A DNA stretch of 64,000 nucleotides from Bdellovibrio sp. (lineage in GTDB: Bacteria; Bdellovibrionota; Bacteriovoracia; Bacteriovoracales; Bacteriovoracaceae). Location of the stretch: contig JACPIU010000033.1 in NCBI GenBank assembly GCA_016187935.1, positions 1 to 64,000 of the forward strand, written 5' to 3'. A model generated the notes under the pieces. The model saw only the letters and a list, made by a program, of their open reading frames with translations, was not told the DNA's origin and made no database searches. The position numbers were made by a program, and so were the translations under genes. Positions 7,085 to 13,501 of this stretch are shown here, one piece after another. How positions within the stretch are numbered: the first letter of the stretch is position 1; each line of letters begins with the position of its first letter.

Positions 7085-7340
7085 ATGCAAGGCCACAACA
7101 CGAAAATATTTTGGAGAGTCATCAAGCTTGCGTGCAAACTCAATGGCGCGAGCGACACTGACAAATTTGCGACCGTTTTCGATATCGTTTACGAGAAACT
7201 GTAATCTCTAGGATGTCGGCAACCTCTTGCTGAGTTAGATCATCGCGAGTGCGAATGCTGCGAAGGAGCATGGCGAAGGAACATCTACACCTAAAAGGTT
7301 TTGCATAAATTTTTTGGCATCTTTTTTCATCTGTTTCATA
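7085..7340 (-). pseudogene. Decayed third copy of the XRE regulator
   Basis: This stretch matches most of the XRE genes at 2477 and 12111, from the KYFCAVAL region back to the region encoding KDAKEFM. It has lost its 3' end. A 2-bp deletion (CGAGAAAC instead of CGTGAGAAAC, near 7190) and a 1-bp loss near 7282 break the frame. No operator palindrome of the 2828 type lies upstream. It is a relic of an earlier element copy. Confidence 0.8.
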
Positions 7341-7356
7341 AAAACTTCTTCAAGAT

Positions 7357-7653
7357 CTATGCGGTCTTTTTCATCGCCTTTTCTAATAGCTCATGAATAA
7401 GGGTCTGATAAGGTTTGTCCTTGTCGATGGCCATCTTGCGAAGTGCCGCCAGAAGACTTGGGTCGATGCGGATGGCGATGATTCTCTTAATCGGTTTGCC
7501 AGATTTTGGACGGCCAACTCTGCGACCGCGTTTGATTTCTTCCGTCGTCATTTCTGGAATGTCGGAGAAGTCAATCTCGCTGTCTGGCATATACTTCAAG
7601 CTCTTTACTGCTCGCTTGCCGTGCGCTGATGATGCGGATTGTTTCTTTTTCAT
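7357..7653 (-). CDS. BrnA-like RHH antitoxin without a toxin partner
   Basis: 98 residues. The N-terminal part has DSEIDFSDIPEMTTEEIKRG, the BrnA-type segment, followed by a basic VGRPKSGKPIKR linker. A ribbon-helix-helix then follows (IAIRIDPSLLAALRKMAIDK, YQTLIHELLEKAM). BrnA normally sits directly after its RelE-like toxin BrnT. Here the upstream side holds only an intergenic region and the divergent RhuM gene, so the antitoxin is orphaned. It probably binds the palindrome at 7682-7693. A CopG-like regulator is the alternative. Confidence 0.7.
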   Translation of the reverse strand: MKKKQSASSAHGKRAVKSLKYMPDSEIDFSDIPEMTTEEIKRGRRVGRPKSGKPIKRIIAIRIDPSLLAALRKMAIDKDKPYQTLIHELLEKAMKKTA

Positions 7654-7681
7654 CTTTTAGTCTCAACAGTAGGTCTAATTA

Positions 7682-7693
7682 TTGTATATACAA
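7682..7693. promoter_or_regulatory. 12-bp palindrome upstream of the BrnA-like gene
   Basis: TTGTATATACAA is self-complementary and lies about 29 bp before the minus-strand start at 7653. It overlaps a TATA-like segment. A second half-site-like ACAATTGT follows at once. RHH antitoxins bind such short palindromes. The site is seen; its use is inferred. Confidence 0.45.
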
Positions 7694-7831
7694 CAATTGT
7701 GTGTCAGTCAACTCCGGGCCAGTGATAAGTCCTATGAGTTCAATTTACGTGGTTCCTAACAATTGATATTTCGTGTATTCTTTTCCATGTCTAAGTTGAT
7801 CACTCGATAAAAATATTGTGGGTGGTGCGCA

Positions 7832-8686
7832 ATGAATGAGAAGCTCCCAGGAGGCGAAGTCCTCCTCTATAAAACAGACGACGGCAACACTCGAATTGAG
7901 GTTCGCATGGTCGGCGATACCGTGTGGCTTTCATTGAATCAGATGGCCGAGCTTTTTGACCGCGATAAATCGGTCATTTCAAAGCACATTAAAAACATCT
8001 TTGAGGAATCAGAATTGCAGGAAAGTCGAACTGTTGCAAAATTTGCAACAGTTCAAAAAGAAGGCCCGCGAGAAATTTCTCGGGAAATTGAACACTTCAA
8101 CCTCGACGTCATCATCTCTGTCAGCTATCGGGTAAAATCCAAACGAGGCACTCAGTTTCGTATTTGGGCCACACAGCGCCTCCGTGAATATCTCGTCAAG
8201 GGATTTACCATGGATGACGAGCGTCTCAAGCGAGAGGGGGGCGGAAACTATTTCGATGAACTCCTCGCTCGCATTCGTGATATCCGTTCTTCGGAGCGGG
8301 TTTTCTGGCGCAAGGTTCTCGATATCTATGCCACCAGCATTGATTACGATCCAGATTCAGATATTTCAAAGCAGTTTTTTCCTACCGTGCAAAATAAAAT
8401 GCACTGGGCGGCGCATGGCCGGACTGCTGTCGAGGTAATCATCGAGCGCGCAGATGCAAGTCGCCCAAATATGGGGCTCACTTCTTGGGCGGGATCACAT
8501 CCAAAAAAATCTGATGCAAGTCTGGCCAAAAATTATCTTGCACAGGATGAGCTGAGCGCCCTCAATCTCATCGTGTCGGCCGATCTCGATTTTGCAGAAC
8601 TCCAGGCCCAGGGACGAAAACCCATGTACATGAAGGATTGGATTACTAAGCTTGATAGCTTTTGGAACCTGGCACTAGAATCCTGA
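7832..8686 (+). CDS. rhuM: RhuM-family protein, C-terminally short
   Basis: 284 residues. The N-terminal DNA-binding-like domain has VWLSLNQMAELFDRDKSVIS and KHIKNIFEE, then the hallmark FNLDVIISVSYRVKSKRGTQ and FRIWATQRLREYLVKGFTMD. The RhuM family is named from a Salmonella pathogenicity island and is common in defence islands and prophages, but its molecular function is not established. The usual family members run to about 330 residues. Here the protein ends soon after MKDWITKLDSF, so some 40-50 C-terminal residues are missing or replaced. A perfect 27-bp palindrome lies inside the coding sequence (8028-8054). The next gene starts 9 bp downstream and may be co-transcribed. Confidence 0.85.
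   Translation: MNEKLPGGEVLLYKTDDGNTRIEVRMVGDTVWLSLNQMAELFDRDKSVISKHIKNIFEESELQESRTVAKFATVQKEGPREISREIEHFNLDVIISVSYRVKSKRGTQFRIWATQRLREYLVKGFTMDDERLKREGGGNYFDELLARIRDIRSSERVFWRKVLDIYATSIDYDPDSDISKQFFPTVQNKMHWAAHGRTAVEVIIERADASRPNMGLTSWAGSHPKKSDASLAKNYLAQDELSALNLIVSADLDFAELQAQGRKPMYMKDWITKLDSFWNLALES
8028..8054. repeat. Perfect 27-bp palindrome inside rhuM
   Basis: GAACTGTTGCAAA, a central A, then TTTGCAACAGTTC: 13 paired bases on each side. It encodes RTVAKFATVQ, which is near the conserved RhuM core, so part of the symmetry may be chance from protein sequence. The core TGTTGCA also occurs in the hairpins at 2442 and 12076. It could be a DNA-binding or recombination site, or a hairpin in mRNA. 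Confidence 0.6.
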
Positions 8687-8695
8687 ATTGGAGTT

Positions 8696-9784
8696 ATGAT
8701 GAATCTAGGCGACAAGATAGGAATGGGAATTTTCATGATGTTTGCAGTTGCATTCATTGGTGGAGTTTTCTATGAATTTTATGGGGCCAGAAACTTTGTT
8801 GAAAGACTCTATTTTCTTGGTTTGAAATTAATTAATTTTAATGAAAACTGGGGAGACATTCATTTCCACTCCAGCAGTGAACCAAAAGAAACTGCTTCTG
8901 GAAAATTCAAAGTGATAAATTCTACCACAGTACTTTTTAGACACACGCAACCGATCTTTTCAATGCAGGTTCATACTCCTTTTCCTTTTAAAGGAGTAAT
9001 TGAGTTGAAGGATGGATATGCTCATATCTCTGCAAGAATTCCAGTGATCCAAGCAATAGTTATAGGAATTTGGTTAACTGCTTGGACTGCGGGAGGGCTT
9101 GGGATAACTATATTTGGAGAAGGAAACAGATTGATTGGTCTATTTTTCCTTCTAGGAGGATGGGGGTTCCTCGGAGCAATGCTAGGTTATGGATATGTCC
9201 TAGAGAAAAAAAGATTACTCATGGTATTAGAGGAAATCAAATCATCACTGGGTGTATCTGGAAGTTCACTTCAGTCTAGAAAAGACGAAGGAATAATTTC
9301 ATTTGAATGGAAAAATACAATTATTTTCGCATTGGTAATCGTTACTTTAGTATTTGGAAGTCACCACTTGATATTTTCAAGTGCTCTAAAGAAAATTACA
9401 GAATCAAAAGACCCTCAAAAATTAAGACTTGAGGACTTTGAGTCAGCTTTCGCCCTTGATAAAAATATAGAAGAAAAGGAAAAGCTTCGTAAACAATATC
9501 AGCTAGCTTGTGATACTCAAAATGATTACAACTGTCGACTTCTAGGATATATACATGAATTGAATAAAGATGTTAGCGGAGCATTCAGATTGTATGTGCG
9601 TTCGTGCTCTGACAAAGACCCGCATGGTTGCTATAACATTATCTCAAGCCGTGAACATGCTGCCAAAGAAGATATTTCTAAAGCTAAAAGCATTTTAGAA
9701 CCATTATGTATTGGCCCAAACCGTGACAACTTTAAAATTTGCTGTGACTGCTATGACAAGGAAAAGAAAAAGGGCAATCTCTAA
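8696..9784 (+). CDS. Membrane protein with C-terminal cysteine-rich Sel1-like repeats
   Basis: 362 residues. There is an N-terminal membrane segment (about 9-28), two more near residues 118-165 (IPVIQAIVIGIWLTAWTAGG; GLFFLLGGWGFLGAMLGYGY) and a fourth near 205-228. The last 110 residues carry paired cysteines spaced as in Hcp/Sel1-like repeats (QLACDTQNDYNCRLLGYIHE; RSCSDKDPHGCYNI), which are protein-binding helical hairpins locked by disulfides. It starts 9 bp after rhuM (GGAG upstream) and is followed 22 bp later by another Sel1-like gene. I do not recognise the whole protein. Confidence 0.6.
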   Translation: MMNLGDKIGMGIFMMFAVAFIGGVFYEFYGARNFVERLYFLGLKLINFNENWGDIHFHSSSEPKETASGKFKVINSTTVLFRHTQPIFSMQVHTPFPFKGVIELKDGYAHISARIPVIQAIVIGIWLTAWTAGGLGITIFGEGNRLIGLFFLLGGWGFLGAMLGYGYVLEKKRLLMVLEEIKSSLGVSGSSLQSRKDEGIISFEWKNTIIFALVIVTLVFGSHHLIFSSALKKITESKDPQKLRLEDFESAFALDKNIEEKEKLRKQYQLACDTQNDYNCRLLGYIHELNKDVSGAFRLYVRSCSDKDPHGCYNIISSREHAAKEDISKAKSILEPLCIGPNRDNFKICCDCYDKEKKKGNL

Positions 9785-9815
9785 TTAACTTTAATAGTAA
9801 GGGAGCTTGGTCGGT

Positions 9816-10334
9816 ATGCATGGATTTAAAGCGCCTCTTGTATTAAGTCTGTTTATCCTGATTCTCGCATCGGTGATTGCTTTCAATGGTGATTTCATTA
9901 GAGACTGGTGGCATGAAAGAAGTGCTCGATTAAATAAGGAAAATGCCCTTAGTTATGCATCAGATATCTGCCAATTTAAAAATGCTGCTAATACCTCGAT
10001 GTTCTTTTTTGAGAAATGCAATGTTTTGATAAGGAACGCGAAAGAAACAAACGACGAAAAAGAAATATTAAGAGTACTCGAAATAATGTGCGCAGCCGAT
10101 AACGCCTTGGCCTGTTATGATTTTGGTATGAAGCTAAGAGATACCCAAGCAGACCGAGCTATTCAACTTTTCAAGAAGGCCTGCCGCGACGGCATGGGTG
10201 GAAACATGCAAGCATGTGGTATGTATTCGCGTTGGTTAAAAACCACGGATAAAACCAAGGCATTGGAGTTAGCCGGTTATGCTTGTAAAAGTGGTCACGT
10301 AGAATTTTGCAATGATCAAATCATCGGGAAATAA
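9816..10334 (+). CDS. Membrane-anchored Sel1-like repeat protein
   Basis: 172 residues from ATG at 9816, with GGGAG at 9801-9805 at good spacing; a TTG at 9807 is too close. One N-terminal membrane anchor (about 4-24) is followed by a soluble part with Hcp-type repeats: CAADNALACYDFGMKLRD, FKKACRDGMGGNMQACGMYS, GYACKSGHVEFC. Cysteine pairs 7-9 residues apart suggest disulfides outside the cytoplasm. It is in tandem with the Sel1-like membrane protein just upstream and probably works with it. No enzymatic motif is visible. Confidence 0.6.
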   Translation: MHGFKAPLVLSLFILILASVIAFNGDFIRDWWHERSARLNKENALSYASDICQFKNAANTSMFFFEKCNVLIRNAKETNDEKEILRVLEIMCAADNALACYDFGMKLRDTQADRAIQLFKKACRDGMGGNMQACGMYSRWLKTTDKTKALELAGYACKSGHVEFCNDQIIGK

Positions 10335-10471
10335 AATCTGTTCAGTTATTTTGTGTTGCTACTACATTGGAAAGATACTTAAAATAAAAATTTAAAACCG
10401 TGACTAATTATCTGCTCGGCATCGATCGCTAAAAACGATCAAATTATAGATTATTATAAAATTTGCATAAA

Positions 10472-10493
10472 GTACCATTTTATAGTACATTTT
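10472..10493. promoter_or_regulatory. Paired GTAC-ATTTT repeats just upstream of abiEi
   Basis: GTACCATTTT (10472-10481) and GTACATTTT (10485-10493) form a direct repeat ending 4 bp before the abiEi ATG. AbiEi proteins repress their own promoter through paired sites, so this is the best operator candidate. Known AbiEi sites are usually inverted, which makes the call tentative. Confidence 0.35.
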
Positions 10494-10497
10494 GATA

Positions 10498-11319
10498 ATG
10501 GTAGCGAAAAAGGCTTCTAAAACCATTCATCTTATCGGGTACTTAGAAGAGCTTCAAAGTAAGGGGAGACTGACCTTCACCAGCTCAGAGGCCATCAAAG
10601 CACTCGGTCTATCACAGATCGCATTTAACCGATCTGCTGAGAGACTTATCGCCAAGAAAAGACTTCTGCATCCCTCTCGTAGTTTTTTTGTGATCGTCCC
10701 GGCAGAGCATCTTCAAGCAGGTGCGCCGCCTGTCTCTTGGTTCATCGACGCTCTTATGAAATTCCATGAGCAACCTTATTATGTTGGTGTTCTTAGCGCC
10801 GCGGCCCTTCACGGTGCTGCTCACCAGTCACCACAAGAATTTCAGATAGTCACCAGTGCTCCACTTCGTCCTATTCGTGTTGGCCGGGCCAGCATACGGT
10901 TTCTCACTAAGAAAGGCATTGAACAGACGTCTACCCAGAAAGTGCGAACTCCGTTTGGAGATATTCCAATATCAACTCCCGAGGCCACTGCCTTTGACCT
11001 CGTACAATACGTTCATCGTGCAGGCGAACTTTCAAACGTTGCGACTGTATTAATTGAGATGGCAGAAAAAATTGATGCAAAAAAACTTGCGGCCGTGGCC
11101 AAGACCTGTGGTGAAACCACTGTCGTGCAAAGAGTGGGTTATCTTCTCGACACGTTTACAGACTCCAGGCCGACGGCAGACCTGCATGAGTGGTTAGAGA
11201 AGCAGAGGCCTAAGCTCACAGCTCTTCGACCAAACTGGAAAGCACCGAAGACGATGCGGCCCAAAAAAGATGATAAATGGCGACTTGTAATTAATGAAGT
11301 CGTGGAGCCAGACGTATGA
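10498..11319 (+). CDS. abiEi: AbiEi-type antitoxin (type IV toxin-antitoxin)
   Basis: 273 residues from ATG 10498; an upstream TTG at 10492 is less likely. An N-terminal winged HTH (FTSSEAIKALGLSQIAFNRS) is followed by the AbiEi body: HEQPYYVGVLSAAALHGAAH, FQIVTSAPLRPIRVG, and ISTPEATAFDLVQYVHRAGE. The protein represses its operon and counteracts the AbiEii nucleotidyltransferase. It looks complete. The stop overlaps the abiEii start by 4 bp. Its partner is inactivated, so only the regulator half survives. Confidence 0.88.
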   Translation: MVAKKASKTIHLIGYLEELQSKGRLTFTSSEAIKALGLSQIAFNRSAERLIAKKRLLHPSRSFFVIVPAEHLQAGAPPVSWFIDALMKFHEQPYYVGVLSAAALHGAAHQSPQEFQIVTSAPLRPIRVGRASIRFLTKKGIEQTSTQKVRTPFGDIPISTPEATAFDLVQYVHRAGELSNVATVLIEMAEKIDAKKLAAVAKTCGETTVVQRVGYLLDTFTDSRPTADLHEWLEKQRPKLTALRPNWKAPKTMRPKKDDKWRLVINEVVEPDV

Positions 11320-12076
11320 TTCCGCAAAATGCCATCAGAGAGTCGAGAAGTGTTGCACCATGGGCAGATGACTTTCAAGTTGAGCAGGACCTTGTGATCA
11401 CGCGAGCGTTGATACACATTTATAACGATCCCTATCTCGCTAAAGAATTTGCCTTTCGCGGTGGCCCCATCGGCCCGGCGTTGGACGCCATCCGCACGCA
11501 TCTTGATCCATGGTTGGGAATTCCAAGGCGAAGTAGAAAAGATGAACGCTTCACTTTAATTTATCATTACGAATCTGAAACTCAGCCGGTGTCCGGCCGA
11601 TGCGCTTGAAGGTTGAAGTTAATAATGGCGAGAATTTTACGGTGTTTGATCTTCAGAAGCGGAGGATAGAGGCGCAAAGCATTTGGTTCCAGGGAAAGGC
11701 AGAAGTCTCTACATATTCGGTCGAAGAACTTCTTGGAACGAAGTTACGTGCACTTTATCAGCGCAAAAAAGGCCGTGACCTTTATGACATGGCAATTGCG
11801 CTCGAAAGATTTCCGACGCTCGACCTCGCAAAAATTGTTCAGAGTATGCAGCAGTATCTTGCGCATGAAAAAAAGCGCGTTTCTCGGGCGCAGTTCGAGG
11901 AGAACCTGGCCGGGAAGATGAAAGATCAGACTTTCCTCAATGATATAGCACCGCTACTGCGTCCTGATGCTCCTTCCTTTGATCCTGTTGACGCCTACCA
12001 ACGAATTCTGACTACACTGATTGCGCAACTGCCCGGAGAACCATGGAAGGGCAACGAGGGTCCTGTCATCTTATAA
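11316..12076 (+). pseudogene. abiEii: Inactivated AbiEii-type nucleotidyltransferase toxin
   Basis: The first part (11316 to about 11590) reads as AbiEii (VEQDLVITRALIHIY, EFAFRGG) but jumps from AFRGG straight to PIGPALDAI. This drops about 25-30 residues that carry the family's GG-TAL and ED-x-D nucleotidyltransferase motif. Further on, a one-base loss near 11595 shifts the frame. The remainder (11600-12076, MRLKVEVNNGENFTVF, LLGTKLRALYQRKKGRDLYD) continues in another frame to a normal C-terminus. The toxin has therefore lost both catalysis and continuity. A second-start fragment at 11600 could still be translated and bind AbiEi. Confidence 0.85.
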
Positions 12077-12100
12077 TTGTGCAACAACCTGTTGCACAAT
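12076..12100. repeat. 25-bp palindromic hairpin, second copy
   Basis: ATTGTGCAACA, spacer ACC, TGTTGCACAAT. This is exactly the reverse complement of the copy at 2442-2466. The left arm begins on the last base of the abiEii stop codon. It lies just beyond the stop of the XRE gene and bounds copy 2 of the long repeat. It could end transcription from both sides. Confidence 0.7.
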
Positions 12101-12110
12101 TACCCTCATT

Positions 12111-12446
12111 CTACGCAATCTGAACTTTGTAATGAAGTTCGGCCTGATTCACTTGATCTTGTAAAGCAACAGCACAAAAGTATTTTGGAGCGTCGCCAAG
12201 TTTGCGGGCAAACTCGACGGCGCGAGCAACACTGACAAACTTTCGGCCGTTTTCAATATCGCTTACGTGAGAAACTGTAATCTCTAGGGTATCGGCAAGC
12301 TCTTGTTGTGTGAGATCATCGCGAGTGCGAATACTGCGAAGGAGCATGGCAAAGGAAACCTCTTTACCTAAAAGGTTGTGCATAAACTCTTTGGCATCTC
12401 TCTTAATCTGTTTCATGGCAGCTCCTAATATTTCAATAAGATTCAC
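12111..12446 (-). CDS. XRE-family HTH regulator, copy 2
   Basis: 111 residues, about 90% identical to the protein at 2477-2812. The HTH reads LTQQELADTLEITVSHVSDI. Differences cluster in the N-terminal arm (KQIKRDAKEFMHN) and first HTH helix (DLADVLDI to ELADTLEI). Both copies are intact, so both are likely expressed and could cross-regulate. It lies head to tail after the broken abiEii on the opposite strand. No toxin partner is visible. The upstream palindrome at 12462 is the likely operator. Confidence 0.75.
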   Translation of the reverse strand: MNLIEILGAAMKQIKRDAKEFMHNLLGKEVSFAMLLRSIRTRDDLTQQELADTLEITVSHVSDIENGRKFVSVARAVEFARKLGDAPKYFCAVALQDQVNQAELHYKVQIA

Positions 12447-12461
12447 AAACTCAATTTAACC

Positions 12462-12480
12462 ATACACCAATTTGGTGTAT
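12462..12480. promoter_or_regulatory. 19-bp operator palindrome of the XRE gene, copy 2
   Basis: ATACACCAA, T, TTGGTGTAT is a perfect 9-bp inverted repeat 15 bp upstream of the minus-strand start. Relative to copy 1 the inner position changed on both arms (G/C to A/T) and symmetry was retained. Confidence 0.65.
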
Positions 12481-12639
12481 ACGATAATCAACCATAAAAA
12501 ACTGATTACAAAGTGACTACGGCCACCAGAAAAGGCACGAAATCAAACGAGAAAGACAGCATGAAAAACTGAATTAACTCTCGGAAATTGTTAATAAAAA
12601 TCTGTGTTTTCAGAAACTTACCATTTTGCTCTGATCTGA

Positions 12640-12725
12640 CTCATAACCCGAAGGTCGTTGGTTCACTTCGGCCGGCAAAAGTGTCCCGCAGGACAGTTTT
12701 GCCGACGACGCAGCCCATGCAACCA
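12640..12725 (+). other. tRNA-Met 3'-half fragment C, interrupted by a 45-bp hairpin insertion
   Basis: CTCATAACCCGAAGGTCGTTGGTTCA (12640-12665; shown as position range) matches fragment B. After the inserted segment (12666-12710) the acceptor side resumes as CAGCCCATGCAACCA with two changes. Downstream sequence and the terminator match those after fragment B. This is the distal att scar of the island. Beyond it the sequence looks like ordinary chromosome except for a short XRE relic. Confidence 0.7.
12666..12710. repeat. 45-bp hairpin insertion inside tRNA fragment C
   Basis: Relative to fragment B, four bases in the T arm are replaced by 45. They include a 14-bp stem (12673-12686 with 12691-12704, one G-G mismatch) closed by a CGCA loop. 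The stem is GC-rich, unlike its surroundings. It resembles a REP-type or other small non-autonomous palindromic insertion. No second copy was seen in this window. Confidence 0.6.
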
Positions 12726-12752
12726 AAGATTTTGTAATTGCTTTAGATATTT

Positions 12753-12779
12753 AAGGCCCTTCGAAAGAGGGGCCTTTTT
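12753..12779 (+). terminator. Rho-independent terminator after tRNA fragment C
   Basis: AAGGCCCTTC / GAGGGGCCTT stem with a GAAA loop (one or two G-U pairs) and a T run. It is homologous to the terminator at 5567. Both are probably copies of the native tRNA-Met terminator. Confidence 0.8.
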
Positions 12780-12957
12780 AGTTTTTAGGGTGGGATTCTT
12801 CGAGAATGTGCCACGGCCAATAGAAAGCAAACGAAATACTACGAACATGTTTTTAGCAGCAACAATGGAGCAGTGGTTTGTTCGACTTCATTTTTTTGAG
12901 GTGAGACACCCCTGGGGGGGAAAAAAATCGTTATCAATTAGGTAACTGCGACGGGAG
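12780..12957. other. Non-coding segment after scar C
   Basis: The first 50 bp resemble the sequence after scar B. The remainder contains a CCCCT-GGGGGGG stretch followed by an A run (about 12909-12928). It may be a weak terminator for the minus-strand gene ending at 12958. I see no gene. Confidence 0.35.
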
Positions 12958-13389
12958 CTATTTAGTCGTCGTCCGGGTATACTCACAGGACATGTATATT
13001 TGATTGTTGGCGGTGACATAAGACAGATTATAATGCTGATTGAGCGCATAGGCGCGCCCAGATTCAAAGGGCAAACGTAAATTTGTCACGGCAAAAGGTG
13101 TGGTCGGCTTACTATCACTATCGGTCGTCCCAATCCAGGCCTCAGGGTCGTCGTTCAAGACTCCCTGGACGAGTTCAACTCCCAATCGAGCGTAAAATTT
13201 CTCGTGGTTTTTTCCGCTAAAATAGATGTTCTTCATCTGCGCTGTTTTATCCAGAGGGATTTCCATCTCTCCTACTTTTTGACTGTTGAGATGGGCGACA
13301 CAGGTCATTTGCTTTTTGATCACGGGCGCTTTGGCATGGAGACTGGTAAAAAAAAGAACGCTGAGGATTATAACAAGGCCTTTCAACAT
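12958..13389 (-). CDS. Small exported protein, unknown function
   Basis: 143 residues with a signal peptide (MLKGLVIILSVLFFTSLHAKA, cleavage after about residue 20). The mature part has two cysteines (QMTCVAHL near the start and YMSCEYTR at the end), probably a disulfide. A good Shine-Dalgarno (GGGAG) precedes the ATG. An inverted repeat (13398-13436) covers part of it, so translation may be modulated. No family was recognised. The location just outside the last att scar suggests a native chromosomal gene. Confidence 0.6.
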   Translation of the reverse strand: MLKGLVIILSVLFFTSLHAKAPVIKKQMTCVAHLNSQKVGEMEIPLDKTAQMKNIYFSGKNHEKFYARLGVELVQGVLNDDPEAWIGTTDSDSKPTTPFAVTNLRLPFESGRAYALNQHYNLSYVTANNQIYMSCEYTRTTTK

Positions 13390-13397
13390 GGAAACTC

Positions 13398-13436
13398 CCT
13401 ATGAATTAAAATGAATGTCCAATTCTAATTCATAGG
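13398..13436 (-). promoter_or_regulatory. 11-bp inverted repeat overlapping the ribosome-binding site
   Basis: CCTATGAATTA (13398-13408) and TAATTCATAGG (13426-13436) are exact complements with a 17-bp spacer. On the minus strand the 3' arm runs into the AGGGAG ribosome site of the gene starting at 13389. It could be an mRNA hairpin limiting translation or a protein operator. Confidence 0.45.
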
Positions 13437-13445
13437 AAATTAGAT

Positions 13446-13479
13446 TGCTACGCTAATCACTTTGTAATTGAGCTCGGCC
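13446..13479 (-). pseudogene. Tiny relic of the XRE 3' end
   Basis: About 34 bp (TGCTACGCTAATCACTTTG and onward to GCTCGGCC) match the last codons of the XRE genes (encoding QAELNYKVQIA) and the bases after the stop, with a few changes. It is a fourth trace of the same element family, outside scar C. It is short, so chance is not excluded, but the match includes non-coding flank. Confidence 0.45.
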
Positions 13480-13501
13480 AACAGAGACTGCCCGAAACCC
13501 T

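Larger units (their letters stand above)
12076..12656. repeat. Long direct repeat, copy 2
   Basis: Matches 2442-3031: hairpin, XRE gene, operator, conserved leader (GACTACGGCCACC and onward) and the first 17 bp of the tRNA-Met fragment. This copy continues further into the tRNA than copy 1. Small deletions in the leader (near 12490) explain the slightly shorter length. Confidence 0.75.

Noticed and set aside
12658-12945. Coding frames on both strands across scar C
   Set aside because: They cover the tRNA fragment, hairpin insertion and terminator and are explained by these.
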